Below, one piece after another: positions 44,035 to 52,520 of a stretch of 54,811 bases of DNA. The notes beneath the pieces were generated by a model, which was not told where the DNA came from, ran no database searches, and saw only the letters and a list, made by a program, of their open reading frames with translations. The stretch is from assembly GCA_963831235.1 (NCBI GenBank), contig CAWHPS010000073.1, positions 1-54,811 on the forward strand. Direction: 5' to 3'. Made by a program: the position numbers and the translations under genes. Position 1 is the stretch's first letter, and each line of letters begins with the position of its first letter. This stretch comes from CAWHPS01 sp963831235 (GTDB taxonomy: Bacteria; Fibrobacterota; OXYB2-FULL-49-7; JAEUSG01).

Positions 44035-44421
44035 TCCGTTCTTGATAGCCGAACGGACTCCCTGTCCGGCCAGTATTTGGTAAGACAGCCCCCTGATGGC
44101 AACGGAGAGCACCGTTGGATTTGAAAGCCGCTCAAACCGGTGAAGGGCTTTTTCCGTTTGTTTGGCATTGGCGGTTACACCGAATGTATTATCGGACACA
44201 TAGTCCAGCACGGTCAGCCGCCAATAGCAGAGTCCTTTCAGAAGAGAAGCTTCTGCCGATGATGAATCCTGGGAGGTTTCAACTGTCCGGATAGCTTCTT
44301 GAAAAACACCGGCCTGCCAGGAAAGCACGCTTTTTTCATAGAGGGCAAAGCCCTGATTCAGACGCTCTTCGGCCATTGTTCCCGAAAAGAGAAAAAGAAC
44401 ACACAGGATCTTATTAATCAT
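44002..44421 (-). pseudogene. Exported TPR-like protein, probably truncated at the CrtI junction
   Basis: The product has a signal peptide (MINKILCVLFLFSGTMAEE) and then helices of the kind seen in TPR proteins (LNQGFALYEKSVLSWQAGVFQEAIRTVETSQ, SLLKGLCYWRLTVLDYV, RLSNPTVLSVAIRGLSYQILAG). After about residue 130 (near 44032) the frame runs into CrtI sequence and stops at 44002. I read this as one gene cut by a deletion or rearrangement whose other side is the CrtI gene. The family is not recognised. It is divergent from the ABC1 kinase gene. Confidence 0.55.
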
Positions 44422-44519
44422 TTGAAGAAAAAATTATAAATTCCTCAAGCATAATTCCATGATTATAAATTTTTCACTGACGATAGTCATTTTCAGATCA
44501 GTAATAGTATTTTCTCTTC

Positions 44520-45725
44520 ATGAACTGGTTTGGTTTTATCCGGTTGCTCAGGACTATCTACGGCAAAGGTTTGCCTGATTTGGATTATATCCAGAAACAG
44601 GGGCTCCTTGCGGTCAAAATCGGCCAGACCTATGCGCTTAGAATAGATTTCCTGAACGAGGAAAGCTGCCGTCATCTGGCCAGGCTCTACCGCAGAACCG
44701 ATAGGCTGCCCCCCAGTGATTTTGACCGGTTATGCGTGGTTCATACGGGGGCTGACTGGCGGAACCATTTCACATCCATTGACAGTCAACCTCTGGCCTC
44801 GGCTTCCATTGGACAAGTGCATCGGGGCAGGCTGAAAGACGGTTCGGACGTTGTGATAAAGGCCATCAAGGGTGATTTTGTCGAAAAATTCTCGTGCGAT
44901 GTGGCCTCCCTCCGACGCTTGGTGCGACTGGCTCTTTTATTTTACCCGACGCTGGAGCGTGTTGCCGACCCGGCAGGCATACTGGACACCATTGAGGAAG
45001 GAACGCTGAAGGAGCTGAACCTTGTCAAGGAGGCGGACGGACAGGAAATCCTCAAAGAGGTGTGCAGTCGCGGTGCGGGTCTCATCGAACCTTCCAAACT
45101 ATATTTCCCTAAGATTTACAGGGAGCTTTCCGGTCCTCGGATCATGGTTTCGGAATTCATTCCCGGAAAGACGTTTGACGAACTGCTGGATACGGGAACG
45201 CTTGCATACGGCAGGCTGCTGGACCTGTTCCGCGTCCATGGTTTCTGCCTTTTCTGCGTTGGCACTTTTCACGGCGACATTCATCCGGGAAACATCATTG
45301 ACCATGATGGGCGCATCACCTTTCTGGACACCGGCGCCATCAGCACCGTGGGGACGGGAATGAGGCGGGGATTGTTCGGTTTCTTTGAACGCTTGTGCGT
45401 GTACGATTATGATGGCGCCGCGGCCAGCCTGCACGCGATGTCGGGGCAGCGGCTGGACAATGGGGCCTATCGCCGTTATCTTTCCAGGTTCATGGAATTG
45501 TACTCGGATTTTGCCGGAACCACAGTATCTCAGAAAAGCCTGACCCGGACCATGATGGAAACCATCCGCCTTGCCGTTAAGTCAGGAATGATCTTTGAAA
45601 AGGGAATGTATCCCATCATTAAAAGTATGATGTATCTGGACGGGATGGTCTTGCGGTGCAAGCCCGATGCCGTCTTGATGGAGGACATTCGCGACTTTGT
45701 CGGCGAATTCAGAAAATATGTCTGA
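44520..45725 (+). CDS. ABC1/AarF (UbiB-like) atypical kinase
   Basis: The 401-residue protein shows ABC1-family signatures in order: the KxGQ-type motif (LLAVKIGQTYALR), the alanine-rich loop SQPLASASIGQVHRG, VVIKAIK as the lysine strand, and the ExxxxExN-like EEGTLKELNLVKEA. The catalytic FHGDIHPGNIID and the metal-binding FLDTGAIS follow. Such proteins support quinone synthesis or lipid homeostasis. No C-terminal membrane helices are evident. It is convergent with the disrupted lipoprotein gene. A divergent remnant of its 3' part stands at 53714. Confidence 0.86.
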   Translation: MNWFGFIRLLRTIYGKGLPDLDYIQKQGLLAVKIGQTYALRIDFLNEESCRHLARLYRRTDRLPPSDFDRLCVVHTGADWRNHFTSIDSQPLASASIGQVHRGRLKDGSDVVIKAIKGDFVEKFSCDVASLRRLVRLALLFYPTLERVADPAGILDTIEEGTLKELNLVKEADGQEILKEVCSRGAGLIEPSKLYFPKIYRELSGPRIMVSEFIPGKTFDELLDTGTLAYGRLLDLFRVHGFCLFCVGTFHGDIHPGNIIDHDGRITFLDTGAISTVGTGMRRGLFGFFERLCVYDYDGAAASLHAMSGQRLDNGAYRRYLSRFMELYSDFAGTTVSQKSLTRTMMETIRLAVKSGMIFEKGMYPIIKSMMYLDGMVLRCKPDAVLMEDIRDFVGEFRKYV

Positions 45726-45737
45726 TACCCTCACCCG

Positions 45738-46458
45738 CTATCTCCCAGGATGAAGCCTGGAGTATTCCGGAGAATATTTGAAATAGCCCTGGGACCAGAT
45801 ATAGGCCTTCCCCGAAGCATCCAGGGGATCATTGGCGCGTGCATCCGAAACAACCAGGTGAAATCGGAATTCGTGCATGGCCGTGTCGACCGGCGGCAGA
45901 AAAGCCTGGGCTGAACCCTTTCCAAATAGACCGCCCTTCAGTATAATCAGCGAATCCCGTTCCATGCCCGGATTTTCCCCCAGATTCTGGCAGAAGAAAT
46001 TGAAGCTCACGGTTTCGGTGTCGGGCTTGACCGTCGGTCGCCCCGTCAACATGGAGAGATAGTTGTAAGCCTGGGGAGGTTGGCCAGTGGTGTCGCCTTT
46101 TATGAAATAGGAATAACCGGGTTCGATCAGCACAGTATCGCGCGGCGGAAAGTAGGCGCCACGTTCAGGGAAGACCGTATCGGGCAGTGCTTGCAGTTGA
46201 ACACGCGAATGTATTTTGCTCTCGTTCAAGGAATCGAGCACGCGAATATTTTCGCCGTTAACTTTTATCAATTCGAGGTAACGGGGACGAGGCGGATTTG
46301 CGTTGATGTCCGTCGAACCGAACTTGCGGCCGTAACGGACCGCCAGAAGCTTGGTGACATCCAGTTCAATGCCCTGCTCCATTTGGGCGCGAAGCTTTAT
46401 TCGGCAGCCGATGAAGGAAAGGAAAGAAACGAACGGGGCAAGTTCCGGCGGAAACGGC
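45738..46458 (-). pseudogene. C-terminal part of a Ton-operon lipoprotein, cut off by the IS
   Basis: This is the continuation of the gene that starts at 48444. Removing the IS (46469-47983) and one copy of its 10-bp duplication joins LPPAS to PFPPELAPF without frame change, giving one protein of 393 residues. Without the upstream part, the first in-frame ATG is at 46382 (MEQGIELDVTKLLAVRY). The domain is beta-rich (ELIKVNGENIRVLDSL, GAYFPPRDTVLIEPGYSYFIKGD, FNFFCQNLGEN). I do not recognise the family. The gene follows the receptor gene by two bases, so a periplasmic or surface partner of the receptor is likely. Confidence 0.75.
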
Positions 46459-46481
46459 GATGCCGGGGCAGGGCAATCGCA

Positions 46482-47615
46482 TTAAAATTTAACGATTCCA
46501 AGGATGCGCTCCAAATATTGTGTGCTCAAAGCTGCTTTTAATTGTTTGCGTACGATACTGGCTTTTATTGATGTTTCCTGTCTCAATAGATTTATAGCGA
46601 CATGCCGGACTACATTCATATTTGTTGGTGCATTTGATTTTCTAATGCGACAGTCATCCTCTCTAAAAGACACATCCAGATTCCAATGCAATTTGTTTTC
46701 AATTCCCCAATGACTGCGTACTGCCTGACCAAACTGTTTTGCCGACATTTTACGACTGAGAATATAATACCGTATTTCTGTCTGCTCTGCTTTTTTTGTT
46801 TTCCTTATGGAGTGAACAGCACCGATAGCAGACAATGATCGCCACTGTTCCTTATTTTTTAGCCAGGTAATATCATCGATAACATGATACTCACGATGCT
46901 CTTCGCGACCATGTCCCTTATCCTCTGTTGAATACGTGTCATGGGCCACATCTTTCAACCCATCCACCACGACAGTATCTACGCGGTTGCGGATTTGTTC
47001 ATACAGGCTCGGTTGATTTTCTTTAACGGCGAGAACATAATCCGCGCCATTGGTTACAATATTGTCGGCAATAGCTTTTTGACAACCCATTGCATCGATA
47101 GTGACGATACATCCTTTCACCATGAGCATATTCAGCAATTCAGGGATAGCGGTGATTTCGTTGGATTTATCATTCACCTTTATTTGCCCCAGTACCAAGT
47201 TATTTTCTGCTGCCCAGGCACTAACGACATGGATAGCATTTCGGTTGGCCTTGGTATCAAATGAACGCCGTGCGGTTTTTCCATCGACTGCAATTACTTC
47301 ATTTTGTTTCGGCAATCGTAACGCCTCAACCCATTTTATAAAGCATTCTTGAAAGTCTTTCGGATTTAGCAAGGCACTGGCCCGCCCAAAAGTGTCATGC
47401 GATGGAATGCCGTTTTTGAGTTCAAGAAACTGTTTAAGCCACTCTATTCGCTCGTTGCCAAATAATTCGACTTCCTCGAATGACTTGGCGCCGCAAAGGG
47501 TAGCACATACCAAGACAACAATTATGTCGATAAGTTTGTGGAGTTTTTTACGTTCTATGCGTGGGTCCGGTATGTCTTGGAAGTATTCGATAAAAGTGCA
47601 TGGCGTTGAAATCAT
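46482..47615 (-). CDS. ISAs1-family transposase
   Basis: The 377-residue DDE transposase is of the ISAs1/H-repeat-associated type. The N-terminus has FIEYFQDIPDPRIERKKLHKLIDIIVVLVCATLCGAKSFEEVELFG. The catalytic acids are in EVIAVDGKTARRSFD, CIVTIDAMGCQKAIA and HWGIENKLHWNLDVSFREDDCRIR. It is full length. The ATG at 47615 is preceded by AAGGGGG. Transcription probably comes from the divergent promoter region with the palindrome at 47674-47699. Confidence 0.95.
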   Translation of the reverse strand: MISTPCTFIEYFQDIPDPRIERKKLHKLIDIIVVLVCATLCGAKSFEEVELFGNERIEWLKQFLELKNGIPSHDTFGRASALLNPKDFQECFIKWVEALRLPKQNEVIAVDGKTARRSFDTKANRNAIHVVSAWAAENNLVLGQIKVNDKSNEITAIPELLNMLMVKGCIVTIDAMGCQKAIADNIVTNGADYVLAVKENQPSLYEQIRNRVDTVVVDGLKDVAHDTYSTEDKGHGREEHREYHVIDDITWLKNKEQWRSLSAIGAVHSIRKTKKAEQTEIRYYILSRKMSAKQFGQAVRSHWGIENKLHWNLDVSFREDDCRIRKSNAPTNMNVVRHVAINLLRQETSIKASIVRKQLKAALSTQYLERILGIVKF

Positions 47616-47643
47616 AAATCCCCCTTATAGGTAAAATAAAATG

Positions 47644-47699
47644 TGGACATTGCCTCTTCTTTATACTATAATATAGCTCTACGGATATCCGTAGAGCTA
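47644..47699 (+). promoter_or_regulatory. Promoter with a 26-bp palindromic operator inside the IS
   Basis: TGGACA (47644-47649), 17 bases, then TATAAT (47667-47672) is a strong sigma-70-type promoter facing the AbrB-like gene. A perfect 26-bp palindrome with half-site TAGCTCTACGGAT covers 47674-47699, just where transcription would start. It also lies upstream of the oppositely directed transposase gene. An operator shared by both genes is the natural reading. Confidence 0.6.
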
Positions 47700-47721
47700 C
47701 TTAAATAGAAAGGAATTGGGC

Positions 47722-47955
47722 ATGGGCTATCCAACAACGATTCAACTCATCTCACGGAAGAAAGGAAATCAGTGGTATGTTAATTTTCCCAATGCTTTGG
47801 CAAAAGCGATGAATTTCAAGAAACGCGAAATTGTGGAATGGGAGGTTGAAACAGTAAAGTGCATGAAAATGATTAGAACTGGCAAGTCTAACAAAGTAAC
47901 TGCAAGAACAAGAACGGATCGTGTGTCACGTATTACCGTTGACAATAAGAAATAA
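47722..47955 (+). CDS. AbrB-like passenger protein of the IS
   Basis: The 77-residue product (MGYPTTIQLISRKKGNQWYVNFPNALAKAMNFKKREIVEWEVE...) looks like a SpoVT/AbrB swapped-hairpin DNA-binding protein, with a basic tail. Start 47722 is chosen because AAAGGA lies about seven bases upstream. It is not a usual component of ISAs1 elements, which normally carry only the transposase. The gene sits between the transposase promoter and the right end of the IS, facing outward. A likely job is repression at the 26-bp palindrome, which would limit transposition; this is inference. Confidence 0.65.
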   Translation: MGYPTTIQLISRKKGNQWYVNFPNALAKAMNFKKREIVEWEVETVKCMKMIRTGKSNKVTARTRTDRVSRITVDNKK

Positions 47956-47983
47956 AGTGGCGAATTTTAATGCGATTGCCCTG

Positions 47984-48444
47984 GATGCCGGGGGGAGCGA
48001 ATCGAGAACAAACAGTATGCGGTCGACATCTGCGGCGTTCAGACCTGCCTGTTGCGCCAGGAGTGTTTTGCGGCGCACGAAATCCGTGGAAAAAGCGAAG
48101 ATATCGCGCGGCACCACAAAGCTGAAACAGACTCCGCTGCCGGTTCCGGAAAGGTCCCGAAAGTCCATGCTCCGTACGTCGCGGACTTCCCGTTCATAGG
48201 CGTCATTGGCAAAGGGATCCTCCTTGAAATCCAGCGCAGCGGTCCATCGGATGGGGGGTACGCCAGACGGAAAATCGGCGATAAGCCGCACCTCGACCGT
48301 GTCGCCTGGAGAGGCGTCCACGGGTTCGCAGATGATTGCAAGAGGGCGGATCTTGTCGCCATCCAGCCGATCAAAACGCGATGGAAAATCGGTACAGGCG
48401 ACGAACAGAGCGAGCGCAGCGATAAACACTTTTTTATTTTTCAT
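47984..48444 (-). pseudogene. N-terminal part of the Ton-operon lipoprotein, disrupted by the IS
   Basis: It begins with a lipoprotein signal peptide (KKVFIAALALFVAC, acylated C17), then DFPSRFDRLDGDKIRPLAIICEPVDASPGDTVEVRLIADF, a beta-sandwich-like start. The native frame runs to LFVLDSLPPAS and then into the IS. The first stop read-through is at 47926. The gene starts two bases after the receptor stop, so it was translated as the last gene of the Ton operon. The 3' part is at 45738-46458. Confidence 0.8.
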
Positions 48445-48446
48445 GG

Positions 48447-49530
48447 CTAAAACTCCGCCCGGAAACCCAGTGAGGGCAGGATAATTCCGCCCACCGGGGC
48501 ACGTTCGGAATTATCGTAGTTGTACTGGTATATTTCAGGACTGTTGTAGAAGAAGTAGTTGGCGTTCTGAATATCAAGATAGGCCGACAGTGTCCATTTT
48601 TTGTAGAGCCATTTTTTATCCACACGCAGATCGAGCTGGAAGAATGGTTCCAGACGGTCGGAAAGGAATTCTCCGTACAGCGTATTGTACCGGTTGAGTT
48701 CGGAATCGAACTCATATTTACTCTCGGTGTAGCCCCGTCGAGGTGTTGCCGGGTTGCCCGTTACATAGCGCATCCGGAAACCGGTCTCGAAATTACGCGG
48801 CAGCTTCCAACTGCACACAATCTGCAGATTGTGTGTCTGGTCGCGGTTGAACAGATACCACTTTTCAGGGTCCCACACGGCCTGCACGTTGAGCAGACTG
48901 TTGCCGCCCCCCTGCTGCTGGGGCTGGCGTTCGGAGCGACGTTCGCTCCTGGAGAGCGAGTAGGCGATCCAACCGAAAAAACGGCGGCTCTGGTTATGGC
49001 GCAACAGGATTTCCAGGCCGTACATGCGACCTTGTTCATCGGCCAGAAATTTGGGAGCCGTAATGCCCGCATTACCGCCCGTATCGGAATAGCGGGCCGG
49101 AATCCGTTTCTGGTCATTATAATAACCCTGGACGTCGATGGAGAGCAGATCCGTGAAGCGCCATTCGTAGCCCAGTACCGCATGGCGCGCCAGCGTGGCC
49201 GGAAGATTCGGGTTGCCCCATATGCTGTCGAGTGCCTGACCCTGCGGTTCGGGCGACTGGTTGTAGGTGCCCAACGCAGCCTTGGCCGTATGGTTTTTTG
49301 TCCAGTTCCAGCGGCTGGTAAGCCGGAAGGAGGGTTCGCCTTCGCCGAGTTCATTGTAATAATCATACCGCATGCCCGGCGTCAGCAGAAAACCTTTGAA
49401 CGGGGAGTAGTCAAAAGCACCATAGGCTCCCAGGATGGAATAGAGATTCTTCTGGCTGTTGACCGACGACCCTTCCGAGACAATGCTGCCGATGGTGTAG
49501 CGCAGGGAATCTGCCTGGAGGTCTCGCCCC
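48447..49530 (-). pseudogene. TonB-dependent receptor, third reading-frame segment (end of barrel)
   Basis: This is the C-terminal portion of the receptor barrel, ending in the usual aromatic residue (GFRAEF). It is in a different frame from the middle part. The joining sequence (RDLQADSLRYTIGSIVSEGSSVN... GFLLTPGMRYDYYNEL) is visible upstream of the first in-frame ATG (49373), which is therefore not the true start. The shift falls at the five-base run of C (G on the coding strand) at 49527-49531, and one base too many there explains it. Barrel strands such as NLQIVCSWKLPRNFETGFRMRYVTG are plain. Confidence 0.85.
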
Positions 49531-50955
49531 CAACCGCCAATTGAAACGGTCGTTCATGCGCCAGGCCAGCTCGTCACGGAAATAAAGACCGGCGGTCTTG
49601 AGGTCAATCCGGAAAAAGCCGAAAGCATTAAAATAGGTCTGCGTGCGGGTGTAGGCGAGCCGCGCTTCGTTTCGGAGCGCGGAGGAGATATCCTGGTCGA
49701 ATCCGAGAAGAATCTTCTGGAAACCCAGTTCCTGAGACAGCACGTTCTGCTCGTCACTGACTTCGTCAGAACCGCCGCGCACTTCGGAAGTTATGAATTT
49801 GAAAGCGTCCTTTCCCACAAAGAGGGTGGTGAAAAAGCGGGAAGTGCTGCTCAGTTTGTAATCCAGGCGTCCCACGCCGTCCCAGTAGTAGGGCACCACA
49901 GCGAGCGGCACAGTGAACCCGGCCTGATCAACGGCCCAGGCAGCTACGTCGGCAATGTAGCTCCGCCGGCCCGTGAGCAGGAGTGAAAGCTTTTTCGACA
50001 AAGGGCCCTCGACCAGCAAAGAGGCGTCGATGAGGTTGACGTCGGCGTTGCCGTGCCACCGTTCGTCGCTGCCGGGTCTGCCCTTGATTTCGACCACGCC
50101 CGCCACGCAGCCTCCGTAGCGGGTGTTGAAGCCGCCTGGATAAAGATCAATGGAGGAAAGGGCCTCGGAGTTGTAGGTGGAGCGCAGACCACCGAAATGG
50201 AAAAGCTGCGGAATTTCGACCCCATCCAGAAAGTATCGCGTGTCGCCGTTGCCCGAACCGCGGACGATAATCTGGCCCGAACCGAAGCTGGCGCGCGCCA
50301 CACCGGGCAAGGCCTGGATCACTTTGACCGCGTCTCCGCCGAAACCGGGAATCCGTTTGACCTCCTGAAGCGACAGCCGGCTCTTGCCCACCTCCTGTTT
50401 CTCGATACGACCGTAGACCACCACTTCGTACTCGTCGGTGACCAGGGCTTCAAGCCGGAATTCAACTTCGCGGAATTCTCCGGCCCTTACTTGTTCGTCT
50501 GTGCTGTCAGGTTTGTAGCCGGTCACCGGAAAGAAGAGGCGAACCGGGCCTGTGGGGAGCGAGTAAAACCGGAACATACCGGTTGAATCGGTGTACGTCG
50601 AGAGACGCCCCCTTTCGAGCGACTGACGGCCGAAGCCGGCGATTTTCTTAAGATAAGCCTCCCAGGGAACCTTGAGAGACGAGTCGCTCCCAGGGGCCAG
50701 AAAAGCCAGAATCACTGGCGCGTCCCTAAGGGGCTGCCGGCTGCCCTTTTCAAGGAGGCGGCCCGACAGGTTGACGTATTCCTCAATGGCCCGGACCTCT
50801 TCGGCGATGGAGAAGCGGTAGACGTACTGCACAATGACCGGTACGGCCAGACCCGACGCCGTCCGGGCGGGAGTAAAGCGGAAAGCAAAAACTGCGGCAA
50901 TCGCCGCGGAATCAAAGTCAGGCGCAAGCGCGGTCACGACATGGACGGAATCGAA
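49527..50955 (-). pseudogene. TonB-dependent receptor, second segment (regulatory domain, plug and barrel start)
   Basis: This frame holds the end of the TonB-like N-terminal domain (DSVHVVTALAPDFDSAAIAAVFAFRFTPA). A carboxypeptidase regulatory-like domain follows (VNLSGRLLEKGSRQPLRDAPVIL ... SLPTGPVRLFF), then a plug (VKRIPGFGGDAVKVIQALPGVARASFGSGQIIVRGSGNGDTRYFLDGVEIPQLFHFGGLRSTYNSEALSSIDLYPGGFN) and the first barrel strands. The plug has the expected 'iP...D.l..lq.lPGv' and 'vRG...' features. It is open upstream to 51054 only by chance. One base too many near 50954 separates it from the N-terminal segment. Confidence 0.85.
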
Positions 50956-51271
50956 CCCGGCCCGAATCGGAGAGAAAGAGATCGAAAAGGACCTCGCCCT
51001 CCATCCCTTTCTTAAGCCCTTCGACAGGGTAGGTTGCCTTGACAAATTTGACAAGCTCGGGCACCTTGACCACGGCCAGCGCCAGCTGAAGGGAATCGAG
51101 TTCGGACTGGTGGATGGTGTCGCCCTCTTCGGTGATGAACAGAGTGTCGGCCGGCACGGCTGATGAATCGCCGGAAAAGGGTGCCGAAACGGGCTCTTGG
51201 TCCGCAGGATTTGTCTGGGCCATAAGAGCCAACGCTAGCGCCCCGAGCATTATCGCAAAATAATGTACCAT
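50954..51271 (-). pseudogene. TonB-dependent receptor, first segment: signal peptide and TonB C-terminal-like domain
   Basis: The start at 51271 (MVHYFAIMLGALALALMAQ, a signal peptide) is preceded by AGGAGG inside the end of the tonB gene. The segment continues with VVKVPELVKFVKATYPVEGLKKGMEGEVLFDLFLSDSGRV, which is a TonB C-terminal fold, not a normal receptor start. Its last strands are in the next frame. The whole gene would run from 51271 to 48447, about 940 residues, and encode a TonB-like domain, a regulatory domain, a plug and a barrel. Two one-base frameshifts break it. Confidence 0.82.
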
Positions 51272-51273
51272 GC

Positions 51274-52035
51274 TTAATCCTCCTGCAGCACAAACCGGAA
51301 CTTGAAGACAATCCAAACCGCCACGGGTTCGTCACCCTCCATGGCCGGCTTGAAAACAAGCTTGAAACAGGCGGTCTCGGCGGCCTCGCGCGTGCCGAAA
51401 CCGAGATCATTCAGTACCTCAACCCGCTTCACTTTTCCGTCTATATCGACGAGGACGCGGGCCGATATAACGCCCTTGACACGGTTCCTTTTCATCTCAT
51501 CCGTGTATTCGGGCTTGAAGGTCTCAAGGGGCACAGGTTTTGTGGTGACTGTTGAGACTGAGGCGACTTCGCCTTTGATTTCAGCTTCCGTGGCTGTAAG
51601 TGTGTCGGTCGGCTTGTCCAGAGTATTGCCCAGTTTCGAGACAATGGCTTCGCTGCCTGACCCTCCGACACCCAGACCTGTGGCCAAAACGCGTCTGAGG
51701 CCGTAAACACTGCGCACTGTCTCCCGATTGACTTTTTTAACGACCGTGTTCCGGTCTGCCTTGAGTTCAGGCGCCTGTGTGAGATCCAGCGCCTTCTTTT
51801 TCACCATTGGCATGCTTTCCGCCTTTTTCTTTTCAGCCTCAAAGGTGATCGCCATCTTTAATTTCCGAGCCTGGTCGATTGGCCTTTCGGTTGAAAAAGG
51901 AACGCGGGCAAGTTGGAAACCAAGGAGAAGCAGAATTCCGCACGAGGCTAATAGCATGGCACGGAACCTTATGGCGCTGGTCCTGGGACTTACAAGCGCG
52001 AGTTCCTGAAGATAAAAGGCGCGGGAATCAGCCAT
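51274..52035 (-). CDS. tonB: Energy transducer TonB
   Basis: The 253-residue protein has one N-terminal membrane helix (AMLLASCGILLLLGFQLA), a variable periplasmic linker rich in K and T, and the TonB C-terminal domain at the end (VKGVISARVLVDIDGKVKRVEVLNDLGFGTREAAETACFKLVFKPAMEGDEPVAVWIVFKFRF). It would carry energy from the ExbB/ExbD motor to the outer-membrane receptor. It is eight bases after the preceding exbD gene and its stop is two bases before the receptor ATG. Intact. Confidence 0.9.
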   Translation of the reverse strand: MADSRAFYLQELALVSPRTSAIRFRAMLLASCGILLLLGFQLARVPFSTERPIDQARKLKMAITFEAEKKKAESMPMVKKKALDLTQAPELKADRNTVVKKVNRETVRSVYGLRRVLATGLGVGGSGSEAIVSKLGNTLDKPTDTLTATEAEIKGEVASVSTVTTKPVPLETFKPEYTDEMKRNRVKGVISARVLVDIDGKVKRVEVLNDLGFGTREAAETACFKLVFKPAMEGDEPVAVWIVFKFRFVLQED

Positions 52036-52043
52036 GGTGCCTG

Positions 52044-52520
52044 TTAGTCCTTCTGAAAGACAAGAAGTGAGAAATCGGTGTAGGCGGAGCGAGCGCAGGT
52101 GGCCATTATTTTTTTAAGATACTTGAAGTCGGTTTTGCGATCACACTGTATGATGATCTCACGATCGGACTCCGTGTTGCCGGTGACCATGGTTTGGCTT
52201 GACAGCCAGTCGCCCAGAACTGGAATAAACAGGGAATCGATCTGATCTATATCGGACAGGGCCATAATGCTCCTGCCGTCCAGTATCACGCTGCTGCTGG
52301 AGACCTCGATTATAAGCGCGGGTTTGGGCGGCTTACGCGATGTGGATTCGGCCAGTTTGAGGTCCCGGGAGGGGGTGATGAGCTGGCCTTCCATTGAAAA
52401 GGACTGGAGCAGGAAAACCAGCAGGATGGTCATCATATCCACCAGCGACGTCATCTGCGGCATGACAGGTTTGGCCGGTGCCGTGATTCTTCCGGAGAGT
52501 GAGGGGGCGGAAAAGCTCAC
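52044..52520 (-). CDS. exbD: ExbD/TolR-family protein with intact channel aspartate
   Basis: The 158-residue protein has the short cytoplasmic start, one helix with the conserved acidic residue (QMTSLVDMMTILLVFLLQSF), and a periplasmic C-terminal domain (REIIIQCDRKTDFKYLKKIMATCARSAYTDFSLLVFQ). The aspartate corresponds to the proton-path residue of ExbD/TolR. Its start overlaps the end of the other exbD-like gene by four bases (52517-52520). With ExbB it should form the proton-driven stator. Confidence 0.88.
   Translation of the reverse strand: MSFSAPSLSGRITAPAKPVMPQMTSLVDMMTILLVFLLQSFSMEGQLITPSRDLKLAESTSRKPPKPALIIEVSSSSVILDGRSIMALSDIDQIDSLFIPVLGDWLSSQTMVTGNTESDREIIIQCDRKTDFKYLKKIMATCARSAYTDFSLLVFQKD

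Larger units (their letters stand above)
46469..47983. mobile_element. Insertion sequence of the ISAs1 family, complete, 1515 bp
   Basis: Ends 46469-46489 and 47963-47983 are perfect 21-bp inverted repeats beginning CAGGGCAATCGC. Direct repeats GATGCCGGGG stand outside (46459-46468 and 47984-47993), a 10-bp target duplication, in the range known for this family. The element carries its own transposase, whose stop codon lies in the left terminal repeat, and a divergent AbrB-like gene. Perfect ends and duplication show a recent insertion. It is more AT-rich than the surrounding DNA. Confidence 0.93.
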
